Source: Estrella lausannensis
GTDB lineage: Bacteria > Chlamydiota > Chlamydiia > Chlamydiales > Criblamydiaceae
Length of the DNA: 64,000 bases
Direction: 5' to 3'
NCBI RefSeq assembly: GCF_900000175.1
Contig: NZ_CWGJ01000006.1
Span: forward strand, 1 to 64,000
Position 1 is the stretch's first letter. Each line of letters starts with the position of its first letter. The notes below the pieces were generated by a model, which did not search any database, was not told the DNA's origin, and was given only the letters and a program-made list of their open reading frames with translations. This document shows positions 38,340 through 47,100 of this stretch, piece after piece. The position numbers were made by a program, and so were the translations under genes.

Positions 38340-39248
38340 TTAATGAGAGGAGGCGGATCGGGATTTGAGCGCTTCATTCACAAGGAAGGCGAAGACAATT
38401 AGCATCATGGTGATCAACACAGCTTTCTTCTGCTCACCTGACATACCCGGTGCATGGGTCGTCACTTTCCTATCGATGACAGGATCAAAAGAGGCTGCGG
38501 ACTTTATCGCGTTGTAGTTGTGCTGAAAGGCTGCTCTTGCAATATCTTGCATTCTTTGTCTCAGATCCGATTCATCGTCCATCTTGTCAATTTGCTTGAG
38601 CATTGACGCACTTTTGGCCTGCAACTCAATTGATGTGGGAAGACCATCGAAGTCCCAATAAGAGAGGCCTTTCTTGCCATCGGGGCACTCTTCCCAGGCG
38701 GTGATATGTGCGGCAAGCCATTTGGCTGTGGCTCCACACACTGCCCTTCCAAGGAAAAGACCTGCGTATTGCACATATAAGATCGGTAAAAGCAACTTAG
38801 GATTGTCCTCAGCAACTTGATCGATGAAACGCAGAAAATCCTTAACTTCTTCCGTGGCATCCGGCCTTTTCAGATGGAAGCGCTCTATAAAAAAGCGGAT
38901 ATCTTCCTCTGCTTTGGGGGCTCTAAAAATATTGTCTGTAAAAACAGATCTGAATGCCTCATGAAGGCGAATCAAAGATTCCAGTTTGGTAAAGATGGCG
39001 CTGTTGTTGACAAAGTGCTGCAGAAGCTCTTTATCTGTAATGTCACTTGTTCGCAGCAGCTTTGCGTAGAAAGGAAGGTTGATAGTCTGCTGATGCAAGC
39101 TTTTACCGCTGCTTTCAAGCGGGGTCATGAAAGAAGATTGCATATGGGAAACTAAAGAAAATGCGGTCTCTTCATTTTCTTTAGTCGCTAGCGAAGTTGT
39201 TGTTGAATCGGCAGATTGTACTTGAGAGAGGCCTTGTAGTGGTTGCAT
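38340..39248 (-). CDS. Heme-oxygenase-like protein with C-terminal membrane anchor
   Basis: 302 residues from the ATG at 39248 (TAAGG site in front). The pattern follows eukaryotic heme oxygenase. A histidine at 52 (KSLHQQTINLPFYAKLL) sits where the heme ligand lies, followed by DITDKELLQHF and KLESLI (the Y/LE region). YVQYAGLFLGRAV (158-170) sits where YTRYLGDLSGGQ is expected, GLSYWDFDG at 194-202, and IARAAFQHNYNAI at 236-248. A single membrane segment (VLITMMLIVFAFLVNEAL) ends the chain, as in HO-1. The distal motif has lost its aspartate and most glycines, so heme cleavage may be absent or altered. It differs from the chlamydial CADD fold family. The assignment is by alignment by eye. 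Confidence 0.55.
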   Translation of the reverse strand: MQPLQGLSQVQSADSTTTSLATKENEETAFSLVSHMQSSFMTPLESSGKSLHQQTINLPFYAKLLRTSDITDKELLQHFVNNSAIFTKLESLIRLHEAFRSVFTDNIFRAPKAEEDIRFFIERFHLKRPDATEEVKDFLRFIDQVAEDNPKLLLPILYVQYAGLFLGRAVCGATAKWLAAHITAWEECPDGKKGLSYWDFDGLPTSIELQAKSASMLKQIDKMDDESDLRQRMQDIARAAFQHNYNAIKSAASFDPVIDRKVTTHAPGMSGEQKKAVLITMMLIVFAFLVNEALKSRSASSH

Positions 39249-39294
39249 AAAATACCTTAATTTTAAAGGGTCATGAGTAAGATGAGTCAGACAA

Positions 39295-39457
39295 TACAAC
39301 GAAAGAGTCTCAACTCTTGTTTTTTGACAAAGAGAAGGCTCCCAAGATTGAAAGATCGCAAGTCACATAATATTAAAAAATATGAGGTGGCTTACGATCT
39401 TTCAATTCCTATAGTCTCTCAAAGCCAAAATCTAGAAATCTTGAGACTCTTTCGGTA
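39295..39457. repeat. Hairpin repeat family 1, long copy C
   Basis: Termini TACAACGAAAGAGTCTCAA and TTGAGACTCTTTCGGTA are inverted. The core has arms GATTGAAAGATCGCAAG (39347-39363) and CTTACGATCTTTCAATTC, around CACATAATATTAAAAAATAT. It lies between the nqrE stop and the start of the heme-oxygenase-like gene. Confidence 0.85.
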
Positions 39458-39488
39458 TCTATTTTAGCAACGTTTACTCGATGCTCTA

Positions 39489-40211
39489 CTATTGGACGCC
39501 CTTTGCAGGCTTTTCATCTTCCATGGCGGCGAAGTCAATCACGCTCTCAGAAACTCCTGTCGGCACCGCCAGCTTGATCCCGGTAAATCCCTGGAAAGCC
39601 ATGGACATAAGCCCCGTCATAATAAAAGTTATTGCCATTCCTCTTAAGGAGGGAACGACATCGGAGACAACCAGTTTTTCCCTGATCGCAGCAATGAGGG
39701 CAATCGCCAGCCACCACCCCGCTCCGGAGCCGAAGACATAGACAAGGTTGGGTACGAAGGGATAGTCTCTTGTCACCGCAAAAAGGCAAGCTCCCAAAAT
39801 GGCGCAGTTAACAGCAATCAGCGGCAGGTAAATACCGAGTGTCAGATAGAGCGCGGGCGACACCTTTTCGAGCACGATTTCAAGCATCTGAACAAAGGCA
39901 GCTATGACCGAGATGAAGAGAAGAAACTCAAGAAAATTCAAGTTAATGGCACTGGCATCAAGGCCAATAAAATCAAGCCATGCCAGACCCCCAGCTTTCG
40001 TGATGAACTGGTGCACGAACCAATTCAAAACCCCGGAACAGGTTAAAACGAATACGACCGCCACTCCCAGTCCGTTGGCTGTCTTCAGCTTGGTCGAGCA
40101 GGCAAGATAGGTACACATTCCCAAGAAGTTTGCGAGCAGAAAGTTCTCGATCAGAACCGATTGGATCAGCAGCCCCAGTAGATTGATTGGCTCATAGCTT
40201 CCCATCCACAT
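39489..40211 (-). CDS. nqrE: Na+-translocating NADH:quinone reductase subunit E
   Basis: 240 residues, six membrane segments (SVLIENFLLANFLGMCTYLA, ALIAAIREKLVVSDVVPSLR). NqrE and NqrD are homologous membrane subunits of opposite topology; each gives cysteines for the intramembrane iron centre, here within LGMCTYLAC and VNCAILGACLF. It is the last gene of the nqrBCDE block, one base after nqrD. The C-terminal extension (FAAMEDEKPAKGVQ) is cytoplasmic and charged. Confidence 0.95.
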   Translation of the reverse strand: MWMGSYEPINLLGLLIQSVLIENFLLANFLGMCTYLACSTKLKTANGLGVAVVFVLTCSGVLNWFVHQFITKAGGLAWLDFIGLDASAINLNFLEFLLFISVIAAFVQMLEIVLEKVSPALYLTLGIYLPLIAVNCAILGACLFAVTRDYPFVPNLVYVFGSGAGWWLAIALIAAIREKLVVSDVVPSLRGMAITFIMTGLMSMAFQGFTGIKLAVPTGVSESVIDFAAMEDEKPAKGVQ

Positions 40212-40212
40212 G

Positions 40213-40851
40213 TCAGCCTCCTTTCTTGTTGATGATATTGTAGATCCAGATCATGCATCCAATCAGAAAAAATGCAGCCGGCGGGCTAACCATCATGGCA
40301 AAGTTTTCATAGCCATTGGGACTTTCAGGCCCAGCATACCACGAGAGGGGAATGACCTGATAGTTGAGCAGCTGGCCAAAACCAAATAGCTCACGAATGC
40401 CTCCAACGATAAAGAGAACCCAGGCATACCCGAGTCCGGCTCCCATGCCATCATAAAAGGCGGAAAGCGGCGGTACCGAAAGCGCCATGCCTTCAGCTCT
40501 TCCCATCACAATGCAGTTGGTGATGATCAGTCCCACGAAAACGCTGAGAACTTTCGAGATAGAGAAGAAATACGCCTGGAGGAACTGGTCGATGATGATC
40601 ACAAAGACGGAGATGATCGCCAGCTCGGTGATCATGCGGACACTGTCTGGAGTGATTTTACGCAGAAGAGAAACAAAAAAGGATGAACACGCCGTGACGA
40701 AGGTAACTGAAAGTCCCATAGTGATCGCCACAGAAAGGCGATTCGTGACTCCCAAGGCAGAGCAAATGCCTAGAACGGCAACTATTACCTGGTTGCTATT
40801 CCATATCTGATCGGTCAGGTAGGTGATCGGCTTGGATTTTTGAGGTGCCAT
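40213..40851 (-). CDS. nqrD: Na+-translocating NADH:quinone reductase subunit D
   Basis: 212 residues with six membrane segments. Typical stretches are [20 protein letters not shown] (cysteine of the iron centre), [19 protein letters not shown] and [20 protein letters not shown]. Together with NqrE it forms the symmetric core that carries electrons across the membrane during sodium pumping. It lies eight bases behind nqrC. Confidence 0.95.
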   Translation of the reverse strand: MAPQKSKPITYLTDQIWNSNQVIVAVLGICSALGVTNRLSVAITMGLSVTFVTACSSFFVSLLRKITPDSVRMITELAIISVFVIIIDQFLQAYFFSISKVLSVFVGLIITNCIVMGRAEGMALSVPPLSAFYDGMGAGLGYAWVLFIVGGIRELFGFGQLLNYQVIPLSWYAGPESPNGYENFAMMVSPPAAFFLIGCMIWIYNIINKKGG

Positions 40852-40859
40852 AAGCTCTC

Positions 40860-41840
40860 TTAAGATTGAGTAGTTTGTTCGTGGGTCTTGTCGCTGCCGC
40901 TGTTTTCGGCGCCATTCTTTGTATCGCTGTCATGGAGCTTGATAAAGAATGGGCGATAAGGGGCCAGCACATCTTTATAACCTTGAGTGACACCATTGCC
41001 AGTCAGCGTCGCTCCTGCCATACCGTCAACAGCGCTTTTTGCCCTGGGAGAGTCGCCATAAACTTCAGCGACAAGCCCCTTCACGACAGTGATGCCAAGG
41101 GGGGCGGATTTAAAATCGGTTTGTCCTGAAGATCCTGGAGTGAAGATCTTTTTGTCATAAAATTGATTCTGCCAGTAAGGCTCGGCGATGTTAGCTCCGA
41201 GGCCTGGGGTCTCTTTTTGATCATACCAGGTGATGCCGATGACTGTGTCTCCGTCCGGCTTCAGGGCTAGATAGCCGTATATGGCGTCCCAGAGTCCAAA
41301 GCCGTTGACAGGGATGACCCATCCGATAGCTTCGTTTTTCATGGGGTCTTGCTTCTCCCCTTCTTGGGGGTTGGGAAGCAGCTTGTAGATGAGCATCAAG
41401 GGCAACTTGTAATAGCCGATGGAGCGGTATTTCGAGACGTAGCCATCTAGATCAATCTTGGCTTCTTGGAAGGTCTTTAGGTTTCCTTCTTTGTCGACAA
41501 GAAGGGGAATCAGCCGCGATTCGTATATTTTAATGATGTCTGCCTTCGTGGCGAGGTTTTCAGCCGAGCCTTTGACGAGCCTTCCATTTTCAAATTGGGC
41601 AGGGATGTATTCACCTTTATCGTCCCGGACAAGAAAGTAGCCATCGTGGCTTAGCACTTTGGCGGCGATCAGCATCTGCTTGCTGCGGTCCAAATCTTTG
41701 GCGATCTCCTTGGGCTCCTGAAGGGCGCTTGCGATGACCGACAAGATGAGTGCAGCGATCAAACTTAGTGTGGCCATGAAGGCAACAGTACCCAGCGGAC
41801 TTGAAATCTTCGTGTTAGACTGCTCTTCGGGCACGGGCAA
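40860..41840 (-). CDS. nqrC: Na+-translocating NADH:quinone reductase subunit C
   Basis: 326 residues with an N-terminal membrane anchor ([20 protein letters not shown]) and a periplasmic FMN domain. The flavinylation motif is [14 protein letters not shown], whose threonine is the expected covalent FMN site (family pattern DGxx[S/T]GAT). Its first position after GM is alanine rather than Ser/Thr. [16 protein letters not shown] is also typical. It starts inside the end of nqrB (26-base overlap), so the two are coupled. Confidence 0.95.
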   Translation of the reverse strand: MPVPEEQSNTKISSPLGTVAFMATLSLIAALILSVIASALQEPKEIAKDLDRSKQMLIAAKVLSHDGYFLVRDDKGEYIPAQFENGRLVKGSAENLATKADIIKIYESRLIPLLVDKEGNLKTFQEAKIDLDGYVSKYRSIGYYKLPLMLIYKLLPNPQEGEKQDPMKNEAIGWVIPVNGFGLWDAIYGYLALKPDGDTVIGITWYDQKETPGLGANIAEPYWQNQFYDKKIFTPGSSGQTDFKSAPLGITVVKGLVAEVYGDSPRAKSAVDGMAGATLTGNGVTQGYKDVLAPYRPFFIKLHDSDTKNGAENSGSDKTHEQTTQS

Positions 41841-43350
41841 GCCTCCTGTTCACATAAATTTTGGCGGCGTAGTAATCGATTAGCGGGGCGGCACAATTCG
41901 CTGTGAGGATGGCCAGCATTACCCCTTCGGGATAGGCTGGGTTGATCACGCGGATCGTGATGGCGATCGCTCCGGCAAAGAAGCCGAAAATCCACTTTCC
42001 AAGCCGGATGTCCGGCGAGGATACAGGATCTGTCGCCATGAAAACAATGCCGAAGGCAAGCCCGCCAAGCAGAAGGTGTTTGTAGGCCGGAATGCCGAAT
42101 TGAGCAGGCAGCCAGGCGCCATGGGCTTCTGCCAGGTAGGTTGAGCCCAGTTGGAAAAAAAGCGCGGTGATGAAAGCACCTAAGGTCATCGCCGCCATGG
42201 TTCTCCAGGAGCCGACACGAGTGACGATCAGGATAAAGGCGCCGATCAGGCAGGCAAGAACCGACGTTTCGCCGATGCAGCCTAGTTTGTTGCCCAGGAA
42301 AAATCCCCAGTTGCTGTTGGCGCCAAGGCCGTAGTTGACTGAAGCGAAATTATAGGCGTCCTCGTAAAATCCAGTGGAGAGGCCAAGGCCTCCTTCCGCA
42401 AGAGGCGATGTGACAAATTGTCTGAGTTGATCTTGCGTCAGCTCGCCCAAGTTTGCCTCTTGTCCCGTATGGCTTACCCATTTTTGGAAGTATTCTTTAA
42501 TGGTATCGAAGGTGCCGACATCGCTGCCCACGTTATTGGACGCGATCGCGTCGACATGGATGCGCTTGATATCGGTCGATACTTTAAGCTGGCTTAGTTT
42601 GGTTGCCTGCGTAAACCCGTCAAGGGGGCCTTTGGTTCCCGTCTGGTTCATCTTAACCAGACTATCTCGCACTGCTTGGGCGCTGTCGCCTACCCAGACG
42701 TTACCCGACATTCTTCCGGGAAAGCCAAAGAACAGAAAGCAGCGGCAGGCAAGCGCCGGGTTGACGATGTTCATACCCGAACCACCAAACACCTCTTTTG
42801 CAAACACAACGCCCAAGCTGACGCCGACAGCGACCATCCAGAGAGGGATTGTCGGGGGAAGAATCAGCGCATAGAGCATGCCGGTCACTAAAAAGCCTTC
42901 GGAGATTTCATGACCGCGGACAACAGCGAAAAAACCTTCCCAAAGGCCGCCAACGGCGTAGGAGACAAAAACTATGGGCAGCACGATGTAGAGGCCCTCG
43001 GAGATGATGTGCATCCAACGGTTGTCTTTGGAAGCGAACTCCATATACTTTTGGAAGGACGTTGAACTTAGTATAAACTCATCCATCAGGCGGAAATCGC
43101 CACTGGAGTAGACAAAGCTTTGAAGGCCCGCATTCCAGATGCCGAAAAGAAAACAGGGGAGGAGGGCTAAAACGACAATTACCATCCAGCGCTTGATATC
43201 GATGGCATCCCGGATGTGGGGGCCTGTCTTTGTTTTACAGGGAGCTTCATAGAGAAAAGTGTCCATTGCATCGATAAGCGGTTTCAGCTTGTGCAATGGT
43301 TTTCCCTCTTCCACTAATGAAAGCTGGTAGTCGAGAAGCTTTCGGAGCAT
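41815..43350 (-). CDS. nqrB: Na+-translocating NADH:quinone reductase subunit B
   Basis: 511 residues with about ten membrane segments. Recognisable are HIRDAIDIKRWMVIVVLALL, FGGSGMNIVNPALACRCFLF and the flavinylation region DGFTQATKLS, where the threonine should carry FMN (usual text SGAT; here TQAT). The last third (IRLGKWIFGFFAGAIAITIR, INPAYPEGVMLAILTANCAA) is strongly conserved. It is the main sodium-channel subunit and the first gene of the block. nqrA and nqrF are not in the window, which agrees with the scattered nqr genes of chlamydiae. Confidence 0.96.
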   Translation of the reverse strand: MLRKLLDYQLSLVEEGKPLHKLKPLIDAMDTFLYEAPCKTKTGPHIRDAIDIKRWMVIVVLALLPCFLFGIWNAGLQSFVYSSGDFRLMDEFILSSTSFQKYMEFASKDNRWMHIISEGLYIVLPIVFVSYAVGGLWEGFFAVVRGHEISEGFLVTGMLYALILPPTIPLWMVAVGVSLGVVFAKEVFGGSGMNIVNPALACRCFLFFGFPGRMSGNVWVGDSAQAVRDSLVKMNQTGTKGPLDGFTQATKLSQLKVSTDIKRIHVDAIASNNVGSDVGTFDTIKEYFQKWVSHTGQEANLGELTQDQLRQFVTSPLAEGGLGLSTGFYEDAYNFASVNYGLGANSNWGFFLGNKLGCIGETSVLACLIGAFILIVTRVGSWRTMAAMTLGAFITALFFQLGSTYLAEAHGAWLPAQFGIPAYKHLLLGGLAFGIVFMATDPVSSPDIRLGKWIFGFFAGAIAITIRVINPAYPEGVMLAILTANCAAPLIDYYAAKIYVNRRLARARRAV

Positions 43351-43446
43351 ATATACCTTTTTCCGCTCTAGTCGTCTTAAAGACCATCTACAAACTGAAA
43401 TCGGATGATTTGAGTTTGCGTACAGCCTCTTACGAGATTTACTTTT

Positions 43447-43487
43447 TATACCGAAAGGTTCTCAAATTTTGAGACACTTTTGGTATA
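43447..43487. repeat. Hairpin repeat family 1, minimal copy D
   Basis: 41 bp: TATACCGAAAGGTTCTCAAA directly meets its inverted partner TTTTGAGACACTTTTGGTATA. It is essentially the two terminal repeats without an interior. Confidence 0.75.
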
Positions 43488-43551
43488 TCTTGAGCCAATA
43501 ACATTGTCAAACCCATTACCCACCCATCAAAACTCATAAGGCTGGGTACCG

Positions 43552-43692
43552 GAGACAGCTTCGGATGCGCGGCTGTCTATTTTTGATCCTTTCCGGGAGC
43601 CAATATCCGCTACGGCGTATGAACCCCAAAAAATGAATCAAAATTGGCAGGTATAATCGCCAAATTGACGAACCCGAATCCGCCACAGTCTC
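43552..43692. repeat. Inverted-repeat family 2, copy 3
   Basis: The left end GAGACAGCTTCGGATGCGCGG and right end CGAACCCGAATCCGCCACAG (then TCTC) are imperfect inverted copies. The interior ATGAATCAAAATTGGC matches copy 2. Confidence 0.55.
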
Positions 43693-44117
43693 GTAGGTGC
43701 TATCCTCAAATGATGAATAAGGCCATGGCCTCAACTTTTTCTCAGGGATCTTTGTTCTCCAAAGAACCAAGAAACCCATAAAGTATCAAATTTTAATGAA
43801 ATGTCAAACGAAAAGGTATGTTGAAAGTATTTCAAAAACGGAGGAGGCGGTTTTCTGAAAGTCCTGTAATGGAGCGACGGGGACCGTCTCATGTTTCTAA
43901 TGGTAGGTTACTTGTGACTTTCAATCTCCAGTGGATTCTCTTGGTTAACCAAAAAATGGAGACGCTTTTGGCCTAAAGATTCGTTCATTCCTTAGGGTTC
44001 TAAAAGATCGCTTCGCTCACCCGCTGCCTGAAAGTCCGAAGACTCTAAATTGCCCCAATTGCATGATTGCGTTATGCTGGCAAATTCTTAAATCGGTCAT
44101 TATATTGACACTTTCTG

Positions 44118-44147
44118 TATAGACCGAAAGTATCTCAAAATTTGGGA
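44118..44147. repeat. Hairpin repeat family 1, single end E
   Basis: TATAGACCGAAAGTATCTCA continues with AAATTTGGGA, the left terminal repeat alone, 14 bases before the ATG of the 44162 gene. TTGACA lies just upstream. No right end was found nearby. Confidence 0.65.
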
Positions 44148-44161
44148 TGTAGTTTTAGAAA

Positions 44162-47100
44162 ATGATAAAAAAATGGATCTTTGGACTTTTAGCGCTGGTT
44201 CTCGTGGCGGGTGTCGTCATGATCGCTTACGCATCTGATTTCAAAGTCGCTTTGCTTCGCTCCTACGCCTCCTCCGTCATGTCCAGCTCGAGCGGTGGAG
44301 AGTTCACCTATCAAAAGGCGCACTTCGCAGACGATGGCGCTCTTGAAGTCGAAGGGCTTACCCTTGGCTTCAAATCGATTGAGGAAGACAGCGGTCTGAC
44401 CCTCACTATTGCCAAAACACGGGTCGAAATGGGTTTTTCCCTCTGGCCTCTTTCTGTTACCTTGCAAGCCCATTTGGACAGTCCTCAGGTATCCATCGGT
44501 ACCGGATCTTCTCTTGGCAGGCTGACAGAACACTTTAAAACCAGCGCTTCGCTGCTGACAGTCAAGGCTGAGATTGATATTCAAAAAGGAATCATCCGTT
44601 TTGACGATCGAGGTGGTACCGTCGAATATGGAGTGGAGGGTTCGCTTAAGATTCACGACCCTTTAAGAAGCACGTTGCATATTCAGTCTGCTGCGGACAG
44701 CTCTAGTCTCTTGGTTCGCTTTAACGGAACCGATCCCCTGGAAGAGAGCCTCGCCATTCACTGCCGTAAAGCAGAGGTTTGCCCCCTTTTTAATTTCCTG
44801 GCATCTTCGCTTCCTTTTATCGACCGCATTCGGCTTAGCAGCGGAACATTGGACGGTAATGTATTGGTCGCAAGAGGCAAAAATGGCGTCGCTGCAGTTC
44901 AGGGGGGGCTGTCTTTCAACGAGGTCTCTTTTGCCGATACCGAAGGCAAGTTCAAAGGAAGGATACCTCATTTTGTTTTTGATGCCGATTTTCAGAGAAA
45001 AATTCCCCGCATCGTGATCGGAAAAGGCTCTTTGAAAGAAGAAGCGAAAATTGAAGTGATTCCGGAGGGAAGAGAACCCTATTTCATTACTTTCCAGGAA
45101 GGGTCTGTCTATGTCGAGGCAGTGAAAACCATCCATGTGCAATTTACCGGTTTTGGCTTACATGGAAACCGCTCCTTGCCTTTTGAGGGAAAAGGCCACT
45201 TCAATGTTTTGCATGCCGGGAGCGAAACAGCTTCTGTCAGTTTGCAGCTGGCCTATCATGAACACGCAAGAGCCGCGCTGGAGGCGCGCCTGACCGAGAT
45301 GGGCAGAGGATGGCGCAGCCTGAACATGACACTGTCGGATTTTACCGAAAGGGAATTTAACTTTCTCGAAGATGCCTTCTCCAGTTTTTCCCCCGTTTTG
45401 CCAGCTTTCAACTTCGAGAAAGGGACTTTTTCGGGTAAAGCTTACGCACATCTTCTGGGCAAAGTGCTCAAAGAAGTGCAGGTCGACAGCATCGCTTTTC
45501 AAAACAGTTCGATTAAATTTCCAGAACACAATCTGATCATCCAATCCGATGAACTTCTCTTAAAAGTCGGCTTAAATCTTGCCGCCAAAGACCCGAAGGG
45601 TAGTCTAAAAGCGGATATGCGGATAAAAAATGGCAGGGTGGAAGGGAAGGATCCTGTGGACTACCTGGCGACCCAGTGTGATGCAGATATACTTGTTGAA
45701 AATGGCGCCTTGAAGCACTTGAAAGCAGAAGGAATTATCCAGGGCGTCTTTGGGAGAATCGATTTCGATCCCGCCAACCCTAAAGGAGCGGCTTTGGCGT
45801 TTGCGTCGCCTCTCGTCAACTTGTCAGAGCATTTTCCGGAAAAGTTTGCGAGCGCTATACGCCGCAACTATTCCGATGAAACGGTCTATCTGGAAGCTTT
45901 CGCACGCCAGGGGGATGAAAATGTCGAGTTTAGAGGAGTGCTCTCTGTTTCCGGGAAAAATCATGAAGCGATAGCCAGTGGTAATTTTGGATTTAAGGCT
46001 CTTAAATCTAAGGAGCGGCCGAAAGAAGAGATGGAAGAGGTTAAAAGAGAGAGCGTTTCCTCATCATCTAAGTTTGATACAGTGGTAAGAGAGGCTGCCT
46101 CAAAACCTTTTAGGGAACGCCTGCGGATCGAAGATGGCTGGTTCTTTTTTGATAAAATGGATCTAAGCAAGGGGATTGCTCCTTTCCTTTTCATCGACGC
46201 GGAGGGCGACCCAGCCCCCCTGGAATTGTCTGGAAAGGCAATCATCAAAGGCGAGTTCGACAGCCAAGGGATGCAAATTCATTACGATGCGGAAAACATC
46301 CGGTTCGAAGGAGAAGATTTTGCAATCGACATTGACCGAATTTATCGCCAAGACTCTCATAAAGACAACCTGACGCCGGCAAACCACGTCTTCAACTTTG
46401 AAGAGGGCACTCATTTCGGTGTGATCCCCGTGATGCAGGGAACTTATACAGACAAGGGGTCAGGCATCGTTTTCGAGGATGTCTCCTGCCAGATCTGTCC
46501 GAGAGACGAAAAGGTGGAAGTACAAAAGATTGAGGCTCTTTCCTCGGGGATTTTGTTCAAAGGCAACGCGCTTGTGGATTATTCCCTGCCGGGAAAGGGA
46601 GTGCTGGATATTTTCGTCGGCACAAGTGCGATCACTGGGCGGGCAATGGATCTAAAAAACTTTCTCTCCCACCTGCAGAGCGGTTCCTATATCGCCTACG
46701 TGCCGATCGATGGGGAAATATCTTCGCGAGAGGGGGATTGTCAATTTTATTTTAAGGTGAGACCTTCAGGTACTGTTGTCGACTCAAAGATCAATGGGTC
46801 GCTCTATGAAGGTTCTATCTCTCTGGGAACTTCGGACGCTGTTTTTCGTGAAATTGGATTTTCGGTCTCGTATGAGACGGGTGGAGCTTTAAGCGTTCGG
46901 GGGCTTCAGGGGACTCTCTTAGTGGGAGATCCGAAAAAACCCAAAGAGTACTTTCTTTCCTCAGACGGGATCGAGATTGATGATGTCAGGAATGGAAATG
47001 GAAAGTTTAATGTGTGGATGGAAGGGGCCGGCAAAGAGGTGATGCGCCTGATCGGCACCATGCAGGGTGAGAAGAGGGGCGAGAGCCTGATCATCAACAT

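Larger units (their letters stand above)
43351..44161. other. 811-base intergenic region with several repeat elements
   Basis: No gene is supported. It contains family 1 elements at 43447-43487 and 44118-44147, a family 2 element at 43552-43692, and a possible degenerate family 1 end at 43816-43840 (TATGTTGAAAGTATTTCAAA). It separates the divergent nqrB and 44162 genes, so promoters for both should lie here. TTGACA at 44105-44110 is the best -35 candidate. Confidence 0.55.

Noticed and set aside
39489-43350. Rnf complex instead of Nqr
   Set aside because: Subunit order B-C-D-E, NqrB/NqrC lengths and FMN motifs fit Nqr. No RnfB or RnfC iron-sulphur genes are present.
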